Below, piece by piece: positions 18,620 through 26,888 of a stretch of 64,000 nucleotides of DNA. Source of the stretch: Bdellovibrio reynosensis (lineage in GTDB: Bacteria > Bdellovibrionota > Bdellovibrionia > Bdellovibrionales > Bdellovibrionaceae); the NCBI RefSeq assembly GCF_022814725.1, contig NZ_CP093442.1, positions 124,001 to 188,000 on the forward strand. The letters run 5' to 3'. The translations under genes and the position numbers were made by a program. Position 1 is the stretch's first letter. Every line of letters begins with the position of its first letter. The notes below the pieces were generated by a model. That model worked only from the letters and a program-made list of their open reading frames with translations, did no database searches and had not been told where the DNA came from.

Positions 18620-18822
18620 TTTTTTAGGATAAAAATTCGGCGAAAATCTGTCGAGTCCAAACACCCGGCTAGTCTAGAATTTAAAGGGGTTTGAGCGCCG
18701 ACAATTGTCGTTTTCTGTTCATTTCCTCGACATAGGTTTTGCGCTCACGGTGCATTTAATTAATCTTGGCGAACCTTTGGTCATGGCACCGTCGTTGCTC
18801 TATGGATAAATAACCCCCCATG

Positions 18823-18864
18823 GCGGCCAGGACCCCTCCCCCCAATCCTGGTCGCTTTTTTTTT
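18823..18864 (+). terminator. terminator hairpin with C-rich loop; end of a leader or small RNA
   Basis: The stem GCGGCCAGGA / TCCTGGTCGC (10 bp, one G-T pair) closes a 13-nt loop made almost only of C with one T, and is followed by nine T. It ends 54 nt before the ATG of the coiled-coil gene. No gene on the plus strand precedes it, so the transcript it ends must begin in 18665-18820. It may be a free small RNA, its C-rich loop able to pair with G-rich Shine-Dalgarno sequences, or an attenuator for the gene downstream. Confidence 0.7.
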
Positions 18865-18917
18865 GCCTAAAATCGTATATCCTTAGACCTGTTGTTTATC
18901 CATTGAAGGAGAATTAC

Positions 18918-20123
18918 ATGTATCTAAAACCTCTTAGTGCTCTGTTATTAGCAGCATTATTAACACAAGGTTACCAACAGAAAGCTTACGCAGTTGAGAG
19001 TTCTCAAATCGAAGCTGAAGAAGCTACAGCAGACGCAGAAGCAGCAAAGGCAGAAGCTAATGAGGCAAGACGTCGTGAAGCGGAAGATCGCAAGAAGCGC
19101 GATAAAATCCGTTCGGAAGCACAAGCTGCAACTAATAAAGCTCGCTCTTTAGAAGCTGAAGCAAAAAAAGAACAGCTTGAATCAGAAAGAGAATCAGCAA
19201 AATTAAGAGCAGAAGCCGCTGAAAACGAACGCATGCAAAAAAATGCAGAGCGTGAACAGCAAGCAGCTCAAAGCCGTATCAAATCAGCTCAAGAAAAGAC
19301 TCAAGCCGCGGTGAAAGTTAAAGAAGAAGCCGTTGCGAAAAGAAAACAAGCTGAAGATAAAGCTGATCAAATGAAAGACGAAGCTAAAGACCAAGAAAAA
19401 CAGGCAGCAGCCGCGTTTGAAGCGGGTCAACAAGCGACGAAAGAAGCTGAAGTAGCTAAGATGGAAGCAGCAAGGGCTGAACAAGCCCTAGCGAAAGCTC
19501 GTCTATTAACTCAAAAAGCCGTAGCGGAATCAAAAGCCCGCGATGCTAAAGGTCGCCAAGAAATCGCTCGTGCCGAAGCTGATAAAGCTCGCGCTGAAGC
19601 GGAATTAGCGAAACTAAAAGCTCAAGAAGAGCAAGCTAAAGCGACTATTGATAAAGTAGAAGCAGAACTTAAAACAGCGCAAAGCGAAGCAAAGGATGCT
19701 ACGAAAGAAGCTGAGTCACAACGTAAAGAAGTGGCAGAAGTTCGTTCTCAGGAAGAAAAATCACGTCAAGCTGCTGCGAAAGCCCGCCAAGAACTTGAAG
19801 GCAACCGCAACAACTTGAAAAAAGAACAAGCCACTGCGACTTTAGAAATCGCAAGAGCTAAAAAAGTAATTGCTGAAAGTGAAGCCGCAGTTTCTAGAGA
19901 CGAAGCTGAGTTAAAACGCCTTAAAGACGAGGCCGCTAGAGCCATCGCTGAACGCGAAACTTTAGAAGAGCGTATGGAAGCTGCGCAAAACCAAGCTGAA
20001 GAATCTAAAATCAAAATGGAAACTGCAAAAGCAGAAGCTGAAGCTGAAAAAATGAAGCTAGAAGCACAGAAGATCCGTGCTGATGCCGGTCTTCCAACTA
20101 AGAAGACAACTAAGAAAAAGTAA
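18918..20123 (+). CDS. exported Ala/Glu/Lys-rich coiled-coil protein
   Basis: 401 aa. Start ATG 18918 follows AAGGAGA; an upstream in-frame TTG at 18903 is less likely. A signal peptide ends 'QKAYA' near residue 25. Nearly all the rest is a continuous heptad-like repeat rich in Ala, Glu, Lys and Gln, ending in a basic tail 'KKTTKKK'. No enzymatic motif is present. It is expected to be a long alpha-helical periplasmic or surface filament. I do not recognise an orthologue. It sits alone between two terminators. The antisense strand is also open over long stretches because of biased codons, which is not evidence of a second gene. Confidence 0.82.
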   Translation: MYLKPLSALLLAALLTQGYQQKAYAVESSQIEAEEATADAEAAKAEANEARRREAEDRKKRDKIRSEAQAATNKARSLEAEAKKEQLESERESAKLRAEAAENERMQKNAEREQQAAQSRIKSAQEKTQAAVKVKEEAVAKRKQAEDKADQMKDEAKDQEKQAAAAFEAGQQATKEAEVAKMEAARAEQALAKARLLTQKAVAESKARDAKGRQEIARAEADKARAEAELAKLKAQEEQAKATIDKVEAELKTAQSEAKDATKEAESQRKEVAEVRSQEEKSRQAAAKARQELEGNRNNLKKEQATATLEIARAKKVIAESEAAVSRDEAELKRLKDEAARAIAERETLEERMEAAQNQAEESKIKMETAKAEAEAEKMKLEAQKIRADAGLPTKKTTKKK

Positions 20124-20150
20124 TTACGAGTACCGAAAAGTGAAAACTTT

Positions 20151-20184
20151 AAAGCCCGTGGCAGAAACGCCCGGGCTTTTTTTA
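20151..20184 (+). terminator. intrinsic terminator of the coiled-coil gene
   Basis: AAAGCCCG...CGGGCTTT stem with a run of seven T, 28 nt past the stop codon. Confidence 0.85.
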
Positions 20185-20186
20185 TA

Positions 20187-20218
20187 GGTGCCTGCTTCTT
20201 TTCACGGTTGCGCCGCGC
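20187..20218 (+). repeat. dispersed 32-bp element, copy 1
   Basis: Begins GGTGCCTGCTTCTTTT and ends GTTGCGCCGCGC. Copy 2, 75 nt on, differs at two positions. It directly follows a terminator. Confidence 0.65.
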
Positions 20219-20261
20219 AAAAAAAGCGGCGTTGAGCAATATAGAATATCTGAGTTCTAAA

Positions 20262-20293
20262 GGTACCTGCTTCTTTTTACGGTTGCGCCGCGC
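20262..20293 (+). repeat. dispersed 32-bp element, copy 2
   Basis: Begins GGTACCTGCTTCTTTT and ends GTTGCGCCGCGC; nearly identical to copy 1. The 353-nt gap 20124-20475 contains the terminator, both element copies, a hairpin and a promoter, and no gene. Confidence 0.65.
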
Positions 20294-20382
20294 TACCGAT
20301 GCGGTAGTGAATATTACTGAACATCAACTTGCATTTTTGCTTGGTGATGGGTTCCTTCTGCTACCTTCTCATAGAATGATAG

Positions 20383-20411
20383 TGTCTCAATTTGAAATAC
20401 AGGTTGAGACA
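20383..20411. other. perfect 8-bp inverted repeat upstream of giant lipoprotein
   Basis: TGTCTCAA (20383-20390) and TTGAGACA (20404-20411) around a 13-nt loop, about 30 nt before the FliA-like -35. A related stretch with TGAGACA and TCCGAAAT is found upstream of the paralogous gene at 28629, so it may be part of a shared regulatory region. Confidence 0.45.
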
Positions 20412-20441
20412 TTTAACTTCCGAAATAGACCTTCGGTATTA

Positions 20442-20469
20442 TACAGGAACTTGTTTCTTTAACCGATAC
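20442..20469 (+). promoter_or_regulatory. FliA-like promoter directly before the start codon
   Basis: TACA (20442-20445), 17 nt, CCGATAC (20463-20469), then 6 nt to ATG 20476. The start codon is at the expected +1 position, and no Shine-Dalgarno is visible. Confidence 0.45.
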
Positions 20470-20475
20470 TTGTTT

Positions 20476-23400
20476 ATGCGGTTTTTGGACTTCCACTTTC
20501 TTATTCGAACTCAATGCTTAGCTTTGCTATTAATCTGCTTTTTAATTGGATGTACCCAGGTTGAATCGCGCGTTGAACAATTAATAGTGCCATCCGACGG
20601 CGTGCAGCTATGGGCACCGCAAATCAGTGGATCGGTGGCGACAGCATTTTATGTGGATGGAAGTTGTCATCGCCAAACTCAAGATGTGCAATTTTCTTTA
20701 GATCAAGGGGCTTCTTGGCTATCAGCAAATGATTCGTCCCTTGTATCTCAGTTTTTTCTGGATTGTAAGACTGATAAGAAATTTAGTTTTGTCTTAGACT
20801 TATCGTCAAAAAGCTCTGTCAGTGCTCTTCAAATTCGTTCACTGGTAGGCGCAAGTGTCAGTGCCGTGATAGAAAAGAATATTGCCCTAGATACGGTTTT
20901 ACCCACAGCAACTTTAGCACTTGACGGTGGAGTTACAACTCTTCATAGCCGTGATGCCATACTTTCCGCCACGGGAGATTTAGATTTATTTAAAGTTTAT
21001 CTAACGGATCAGGCAGGGTGCTCGGGCGGGGGCGCTTGGCATCAACTGCAAAACATGAAGCTTGATTGGACATTTCAAGGTAATGGGGCGCAGACTATTT
21101 ATTATAAATTTATTGATTTCGCTCGCAATGAATCTGTCTGTCAAAGTTTGAATGTAACTATTGATTCTAGTCTTTTGGCTCCAACAGCGCTTTCTATTGC
21201 TTTTCCGTTGCAGTTAGAAAGTAATGAGGTGACACCTTCAGTTAAAATTGAAGGTTTGGATCCAGGGGATCTGGTCTTTGTCTATACTTCCAGTGACTGC
21301 AGTGATTCAACCTTAGCATCTTCAGGATTTTCTGCTGGTACTTCATTGATATTAAACGCGACTATTTTAGGTGCGGACGGTGATTATCAGTTTTTTGCAA
21401 AAAGAAGAAATTCTTTTGGCGCTGATTCTGCTTGCTCGACAGCAAGCGCTAGCTATCGCCTTGATAGAATTGCACCAGCGGCAGTTAATCCTTCGATTAA
21501 TGCAGGGGCCTTGATTACAAATAATCAGTTGGTATCAGTGCAACTAGCTACCTCTGAACCCCCCCATGAGTATTATATGACTGCCAATGCGGATTGTACT
21601 ACTGGAGGCACCTGGGCGGCCTTCCAAGCGGAAATCACAGACTGGAACCTGGGTGTTGGCGATGGAAATAAAACAGTCAGGGTGAAGGTTCGTGATATTG
21701 CCGGCAATAATTCTTCCTGCCAAAGTGTCTCGATAAATTTAGATACGACACCACCTGATATTCTTGGTCTTACTAACTCGGTGACACCAGTGCCAAGTAA
21801 AACATGGAACTGGTCTTGTTCAGAGGAACCTTGCACTTACGAGTTCCTCGTCGATACAGTGCCAACGACGGATCTTTCCAATGGTTTCTTTAATAGTAAT
21901 AAAACTTATACCATTGCTGAAAGTGAAGTAGATGCGATCTACTACTTGCATATTCGCGCTAAAGATTCTGCAGGAAACATTTCTGGCGTTTATCATTATA
22001 AAGCGGTGGTGGGAAACTTTCCGGATGCGCCAACGTCAATTAGCCTTGTAACGCCGGCTTCGAATGTTTCCAATGTCACAACTCCGTCAGTTTTAGTGGG
22101 GGGAGTATCTGCTACTAATACTATTACTTTGCACGGCCTAGAAGACTGTTCTGATGCAGCTATCGTTACAGGAACAGTTCCTGGTGGGCAAAGCCAACTT
22201 ATTCTTAATCCAACTCTTACAGTAGACCAAGTTTATCGCTTCTATGCGAAAGCTTACAATGGAAGTAATTATTCTGGATGTTCTCTGGTGAGTTTAAATT
22301 ATACTCTTGATCGGGTGGCGCCGACGGCGGTGACATCATTAGTAGATGGCGCCTTTTCTTTACGCAACTATTCACCCATAATCACGTGGTCTGCAAGTAC
22401 AGATTCATTAAGTGGTGTTAGTAATTACGAAATTCAGTTAGAGAGTATATCTCCTCTCACTGTGGTCACAAGCTGGCTTAGTATAGGAAACGTTGATGAA
22501 TACGCCTTTACTGGCCTTTCACTAACTGCCGGTAACTCCTATCGAGTTCGCGTTCGTACGAAAGATCTGGCTGGAAATATTTCAACTGAAACCGTGTCGG
22601 ATGGGTGGTCGATAAATGCAGATAACACGCTAGCTGGCCCTCTATGTTTCACAAGTGGCAATACATTAGGGAAAGTCAATTCAGCCATAGTTGAGGGGAA
22701 CACCATTTATGTTGGGGGCCAGTTTTCTAAAGTTGGGAAATGTCATGGCGGTTTGATTCGGACCACTGACACCGGAACCTTTGAAGAGGGTTACAATCTT
22801 GCCGGTACGGTCTCTGGAATTATACCTGATGGCCAAGGCGGATATTTTGTATACGGTTTATTTTCGTTGGTGCAAGGCGCATATTCGACAGATAATATTC
22901 TTCGTCTTAAAAGCGATCTTACCGTGGATGTAAGTTTTAACTTAAGTGTAAATGGTGCTATCAATGCGGCTGCAGTGTCGTCAGGAGTTCTATTTATAGG
23001 TGGTGGATTTAGTTCTGTAGGTGGTGTTTCACGCGCTAATTTTGCTAGTGTCGATATTTCATCTGTCAGTAGCCCCTCAATACTTGCAGCAGTCTCAGTT
23101 AATTCCTCGGTGAGTGGGCTTGGAATTGATAATGGATATTTGTACATATGGGGATCTTTTGGTTCGATTCAAGGAATTGCAAAAAGCCAACTGGCAAGGA
23201 TAGATATAACGAATCCTGTCAGTCCCACAGTCGACTCTGCCTTTGGTGTTTCGATCGATGGTTCAATTTCCGCTCTAGCATTTGATGCAAATTCTGTATT
23301 TGTTGGGGGCAGTTTTTCTAAAGTCGACAATGTGGAAAGCAGATCTCTAACAGTGTATAATAAAGCCGCTAATACTTGGCAAAAAATTGGTACCAATTTT

Positions 23401-24663
23401 TATTATAATGGAAATGCATACTATTACTCTGTAACTTCCCTTCTTGTAAAAGACGCAAAACTTTATGCAACCGACGGTTATAGTTTTCTAAGGTTAAACT
23501 CCACAACTTATTCAGTGGAAGCTGTATTGAGCGGTGTGCCCAGTATCGCAGGCACAGGAAATACGGGAGTTATTGTTGCACAAGCAAACCAGTTTTCAGA
23601 AGTTAACCCTATCACGATGTCACTGACTGGAACTTTCACTTCGCTAATTTCCGGTGGGTCCGGAAAGGTTGCTTTGAAAGCAGGTAACAAATTCTTAATT
23701 GGTGGCAGCTTTGTGACTGCAGATACGGTTTCTCGTAATAACTTGGCAGCAATTAATTTTAGCGATGGTTCCTTGCTACCTTGGCAGCCTAGTGCCAGCT
23801 CTTATGTACATTCAATGGCGAAAAATGGAAACACAATTGCAGTAGGAGGAGAGTTTACCTCTGTTTCAAATATTAATAGAGGTAGGTTTGCCCTTTTAGA
23901 TAAAAATTCGGGCAATGTTTTGCCTGAATCATTTTCATTTGATTCATATATTAACGGGTTGCTCTGGGATGGCGATCGAATCTTTGCTGGCGGGGCTTTC
24001 AACGGAATTAATGGTACTAGTCGTGTGCGGTTGGGCGCAATTGATATAAGTTCAGGAAGTCTTCTAAATTGGGATCCGTTTCCATCTTCAACGGTGCGAC
24101 AAATTCACAAGCTTGGAACAAAATATATCGTGGCAGGCGATTTCACCACCATGCAAAGTCAATCCCGTCCCGGTATCGCCATGTTCGATGTCAATGACTT
24201 GTCGCTTTTAACCACAAATATAACAACATCACTTTCATCTAGAATCTCTACTGATAATGGGAAAGTGGTGATTACCGGTGCTGCTGTAGCTGGATCCTCT
24301 CGATTGCTGTCTTTATTTGATGCTGATATGAACCTGATCTGGAATACGACAACATCATTTACATCATCATATTATTCTAAGCCAGTTATAGGGGAAGGTG
24401 TTGTTGCCGTAAGTATGAACGCCAGCACTAGCCGATCCATTGAAAGCACTGTCATCAAAGCGTATTCAGTATTTCTTGCGAATGCGAACACTAGTACGTT
24501 CAACCTCCTTCCCTGGAATCCAGTCCTAGGTTATGACTCTGAGCCTTTAGTTGTCACCACCGACGCAGTTTTAGTCGGAGGATCCTTTAGAAAAGCCAAC
24601 CGAGTGCCTCGCTCTGGCTTCGCAATCCTTCCTCGCACGGGCGACGGCACGCCGACAAAATAA
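20476..24663 (+). CDS. giant lipoprotein: Ig-like and FnIII-like repeats, delta-60-type propeller
   Basis: 1395 aa from ATG 20476, chosen since it gives a short signal peptide ending in lipobox LIGC; the longer frame from TTG 20392 has an implausible N-terminus. Residues ~50-640 are Ig-like modules ('TADADCTTGGTW'-type, 'VRDIAGNNSSCQS'). Residues ~650-735 look like fibronectin type III ('YRVRVRTKDLAGNIS'). The C-terminal ~650 residues repeat 'VYVGGQFSKVG', 'IGGGFSSVGGV' and 'VGGEFTSVS', the pattern of DUF5122/delta-60 beta-propellers. Likely outer-membrane anchored and exposed; the ligand is unknown. No ribosome-binding site is seen, in keeping with a possible leaderless message from the adjacent promoter. 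It converges with mscS. Confidence 0.85.
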   Translation: MRFLDFHFLIRTQCLALLLICFLIGCTQVESRVEQLIVPSDGVQLWAPQISGSVATAFYVDGSCHRQTQDVQFSLDQGASWLSANDSSLVSQFFLDCKTDKKFSFVLDLSSKSSVSALQIRSLVGASVSAVIEKNIALDTVLPTATLALDGGVTTLHSRDAILSATGDLDLFKVYLTDQAGCSGGGAWHQLQNMKLDWTFQGNGAQTIYYKFIDFARNESVCQSLNVTIDSSLLAPTALSIAFPLQLESNEVTPSVKIEGLDPGDLVFVYTSSDCSDSTLASSGFSAGTSLILNATILGADGDYQFFAKRRNSFGADSACSTASASYRLDRIAPAAVNPSINAGALITNNQLVSVQLATSEPPHEYYMTANADCTTGGTWAAFQAEITDWNLGVGDGNKTVRVKVRDIAGNNSSCQSVSINLDTTPPDILGLTNSVTPVPSKTWNWSCSEEPCTYEFLVDTVPTTDLSNGFFNSNKTYTIAESEVDAIYYLHIRAKDSAGNISGVYHYKAVVGNFPDAPTSISLVTPASNVSNVTTPSVLVGGVSATNTITLHGLEDCSDAAIVTGTVPGGQSQLILNPTLTVDQVYRFYAKAYNGSNYSGCSLVSLNYTLDRVAPTAVTSLVDGAFSLRNYSPIITWSASTDSLSGVSNYEIQLESISPLTVVTSWLSIGNVDEYAFTGLSLTAGNSYRVRVRTKDLAGNISTETVSDGWSINADNTLAGPLCFTSGNTLGKVNSAIVEGNTIYVGGQFSKVGKCHGGLIRTTDTGTFEEGYNLAGTVSGIIPDGQGGYFVYGLFSLVQGAYSTDNILRLKSDLTVDVSFNLSVNGAINAAAVSSGVLFIGGGFSSVGGVSRANFASVDISSVSSPSILAAVSVNSSVSGLGIDNGYLYIWGSFGSIQGIAKSQLARIDITNPVSPTVDSAFGVSIDGSISALAFDANSVFVGGSFSKVDNVESRSLTVYNKAANTWQKIGTNFYYNGNAYYYSVTSLLVKDAKLYATDGYSFLRLNSTTYSVEAVLSGVPSIAGTGNTGVIVAQANQFSEVNPITMSLTGTFTSLISGGSGKVALKAGNKFLIGGSFVTADTVSRNNLAAINFSDGSLLPWQPSASSYVHSMAKNGNTIAVGGEFTSVSNINRGRFALLDKNSGNVLPESFSFDSYINGLLWDGDRIFAGGAFNGINGTSRVRLGAIDISSGSLLNWDPFPSSTVRQIHKLGTKYIVAGDFTTMQSQSRPGIAMFDVNDLSLLTTNITTSLSSRISTDNGKVVITGAAVAGSSRLLSLFDADMNLIWNTTTSFTSSYYSKPVIGEGVVAVSMNASTSRSIESTVIKAYSVFLANANTSTFNLLPWNPVLGYDSEPLVVTTDAVLVGGSFRKANRVPRSGFAILPRTGDGTPTK

Positions 24664-24688
24664 AAAAGGCCCTGATTTCTCAGAGCCT
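24662..24688 (-). terminator. terminator between convergent giant lipoprotein and mscS
   Basis: AGGCCCTGA / TCAGAGCCT stem with one mismatch and loop TTTC. On the minus strand it runs directly into TTTTTT, so it best serves the mscS gene; on the plus strand T-rich sequence lies further away. Confidence 0.7.
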
Positions 24689-24714
24689 GTCGTCAAAAAC
24701 AATTTTTTTAATTT

Positions 24715-25905
24715 TTAGCTTAGTGTCGGTGAGCTAGGAGTGATTCCCGCATTCGCTGATACAGCAGCTAAGCTTGAAGAACCTTTGTGATAAATAGTTC
24801 TTGTTGGGTACGCTAGCTCCACATTCATCGTTGCAGCGACCGTAAGGATTTCTAAGAAGATCGCTTGTTGGATATCTAGCTCTTCTTTACCGGTTGCTAC
24901 CGTTAAATGGAACTGCACCAAAACATCTAACGATGAAGCATTAAAGTTATTAAAGTTCACAGTCACTGTTTCAGGATTCACTTTTGGATGCTGGCTGATC
25001 ATGTATCTGATGTGATCAATGAATTGTTCCATCAACTGTGGTGGAGTTTCATAGGTCACACCCAAAACCTGGCGAATACGGCGGGCAGGGCGCAGTCCCA
25101 TGTTGTCGATGGTTTCTTTTGCCATCATCGCATTTGGAATTGTGATAACAGAATTATAGAAAGTACGAACGCGAGTAGATCTAAAACCGATCTCTTCAAC
25201 GGTTCCTTCCATATCTTTGATCTTTACCCAGTCGCCGACTTTAAATGGATTATCAGATAAGATCGTGATTGAACCAAAAAGATTGGCAGCCGTGTCTTGC
25301 GCGGCTAAGGCCAAAGCTAAACCGCCCAGTCCAAGACCGGCAAGTAACGACATCACGTTTAAGCCGAAGCTTTGTAAAACAAGTAAGATACCTAAAACAA
25401 CAATCAGAACTTTTAAGCTCTTAGAAGCAAATGGGACCAGCTGATCATCATAGGTACTTGCAGTTTTCGCAGCGATTTGTTTAAAGACTTGGGTAATACC
25501 ATCCACTGCGAAATATAATAAGATGATGACGTTAACAGCTAAAAAGCCTTGCAGCGCGCGTGAAGTATAAACCTCAAACTTCCCCTTAAGTTCAATCGCA
25601 TCGCCAACCACAAACAGCAATAAGATAACGATGATCCACGCCAAAGGACGCTCGATTGGTTGCTGCATGAAATGCGCAGTAAAGCTTGTTGGGTATTTTC
25701 TTGTGAACGGATTGTGCTCTTTAAATTTTCTAATAACGAACTGAATAATAGGACGAAGAATTAACGCCGCGATGATAGCGATGAATAAAGCTCCCCATTT
25801 CCAGTTGGGCATTACTAACACTTGAGCTTTTAAAACATCGGCCACTTCTTTCGTGAACCAGTTTGAATGCTCAAATAAAAACTTTTCCATTGATTCAGAC
25901 TCCAC
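24715..25905 (-). CDS. MscS-family small-conductance mechanosensitive channel
   Basis: 396 aa. N-terminal ~170 residues hold several hydrophobic segments. The pore-lining helix region 'LLAGLGLGGLALALAAQDTAANLFGS' and the beta domain 'VGDWVKIKDMEGTVEEIGFRSTRVRTFYNSVITIPNA' are hallmark MscS sequences. It releases solutes on hypo-osmotic shock from the inner membrane. GTG 25905 has AAGGA 6 nt upstream; ATG 25890 is an alternative. It lies 12 nt downstream of uppP, so the two are likely co-transcribed. Confidence 0.94.
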   Translation of the reverse strand: MESESMEKFLFEHSNWFTKEVADVLKAQVLVMPNWKWGALFIAIIAALILRPIIQFVIRKFKEHNPFTRKYPTSFTAHFMQQPIERPLAWIIVILLLFVVGDAIELKGKFEVYTSRALQGFLAVNVIILLYFAVDGITQVFKQIAAKTASTYDDQLVPFASKSLKVLIVVLGILLVLQSFGLNVMSLLAGLGLGGLALALAAQDTAANLFGSITILSDNPFKVGDWVKIKDMEGTVEEIGFRSTRVRTFYNSVITIPNAMMAKETIDNMGLRPARRIRQVLGVTYETPPQLMEQFIDHIRYMISQHPKVNPETVTVNFNNFNASSLDVLVQFHLTVATGKEELDIQQAIFLEILTVAATMNVELAYPTRTIYHKGSSSLAAVSANAGITPSSPTLS

Positions 25906-25917
25906 AAAAAATCCTTC

Positions 25918-26709
25918 TTACATCAGTTGCAGATTTTGTCCGCTATAAAGCATGATCAAAATCACCAGGCCCACAGCGATTCGGTAAAATCCAAAACCGC
26001 GAAATCCGTAGCGAGTCACTATACCGATAAAAAATTTGATCGCAAGCATCGCTACCAAGAACGAAACAACGATGCCGACAAGTAGGACTCCTAATTGTTC
26101 AGTATCAATTGTCTTATAGATCTTTAGCACTTTGTATCCAGAGGCTGCGGCCATGGTTGGAACGGCTAAGAAAAAGCTAAACTCTGCTGCCTCTTTTTTA
26201 TTCATGCCAAGCGTCAGTCCGCCCATGATTGTGGCCCCTGATCTGGACACACCGGGGATCATCGCTAAGCACTGAAAGAAACCTAATTTTAGCGAGTCTA
26301 TATAAGACAGGTCCGAAGTTTTTCTGCCTGATGAAGTTAGATGTGCAAAAACTTTGTCGGACCAAACTAAAACGATGCCGCCAAGAATTAATGACCAGGC
26401 AACGATGGCAACACTTCCTAAAAGTTGGTCGACGATGTCTTTTACCATAAAGCCAATCACAGCAGTTGGCAGAAAGGCGACGAATAGTTTTTTATAGAAA
26501 CCCCATTCGGGCAGAAACCGTTTCCAGTACAAAACCAAAACAGAAAGGATGGCGCCGAATTGAATAATCACCTCAAATGCTTTAGTGAAGGCGCTGTCTT
26601 CAATCCCCATCATGGAGCTTGCAATCACCATGTGACCTGTGGAGGAGATCGGTAGAAACTCAGTAATGCCTTCGACAATTCCCAGGATGATCGCGTGCAG
26701 ATAACTCAT
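25918..26709 (-). CDS. uppP: undecaprenyl-diphosphatase
   Basis: 263 aa polytopic membrane enzyme (BacA/UppP) recycling undecaprenyl pyrophosphate to the phosphate carrier used in peptidoglycan synthesis. The two signature motifs are present: 'EGITEFLPISSTGHM' near the N-terminus and 'PGVSRSGATI' in the middle. Start ATG 26709 has AAGGA upstream. First gene of a probable uppP-mscS operon, diverging from the subtilase gene. Confidence 0.96.
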   Translation of the reverse strand: MSYLHAIILGIVEGITEFLPISSTGHMVIASSMMGIEDSAFTKAFEVIIQFGAILSVLVLYWKRFLPEWGFYKKLFVAFLPTAVIGFMVKDIVDQLLGSVAIVAWSLILGGIVLVWSDKVFAHLTSSGRKTSDLSYIDSLKLGFFQCLAMIPGVSRSGATIMGGLTLGMNKKEAAEFSFFLAVPTMAAASGYKVLKIYKTIDTEQLGVLLVGIVVSFLVAMLAIKFFIGIVTRYGFRGFGFYRIAVGLVILIMLYSGQNLQLM

Positions 26710-26888
26710 GTTGAATCCTTCTTCGGTGTTGAATATCAGAGAAAATGTTGGCGCTTCATTCTTGAAAGAATAAGGCGTGGGTTCAATATTCGATGGAATG
26801 TGTCAAAAAATTTAAGATTTATTTAAGATTTTCCTACTCTTTGTGGTCCAAACCTGATTTGATTTTTTTCACCACGGAGGGGGTTAAT

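Noticed and set aside
19004-19484. Long antisense open frames under the coiled-coil gene
   Set aside because: They arise from the biased Glu/Ala/Lys codons of the sense strand and lack ribosome sites.
20392-20475. Longer N-terminus for the giant lipoprotein at 20476
   Set aside because: It would need a TTG start, overlaps the promoter motif, and places 28 residues before an otherwise normal lipoprotein signal.
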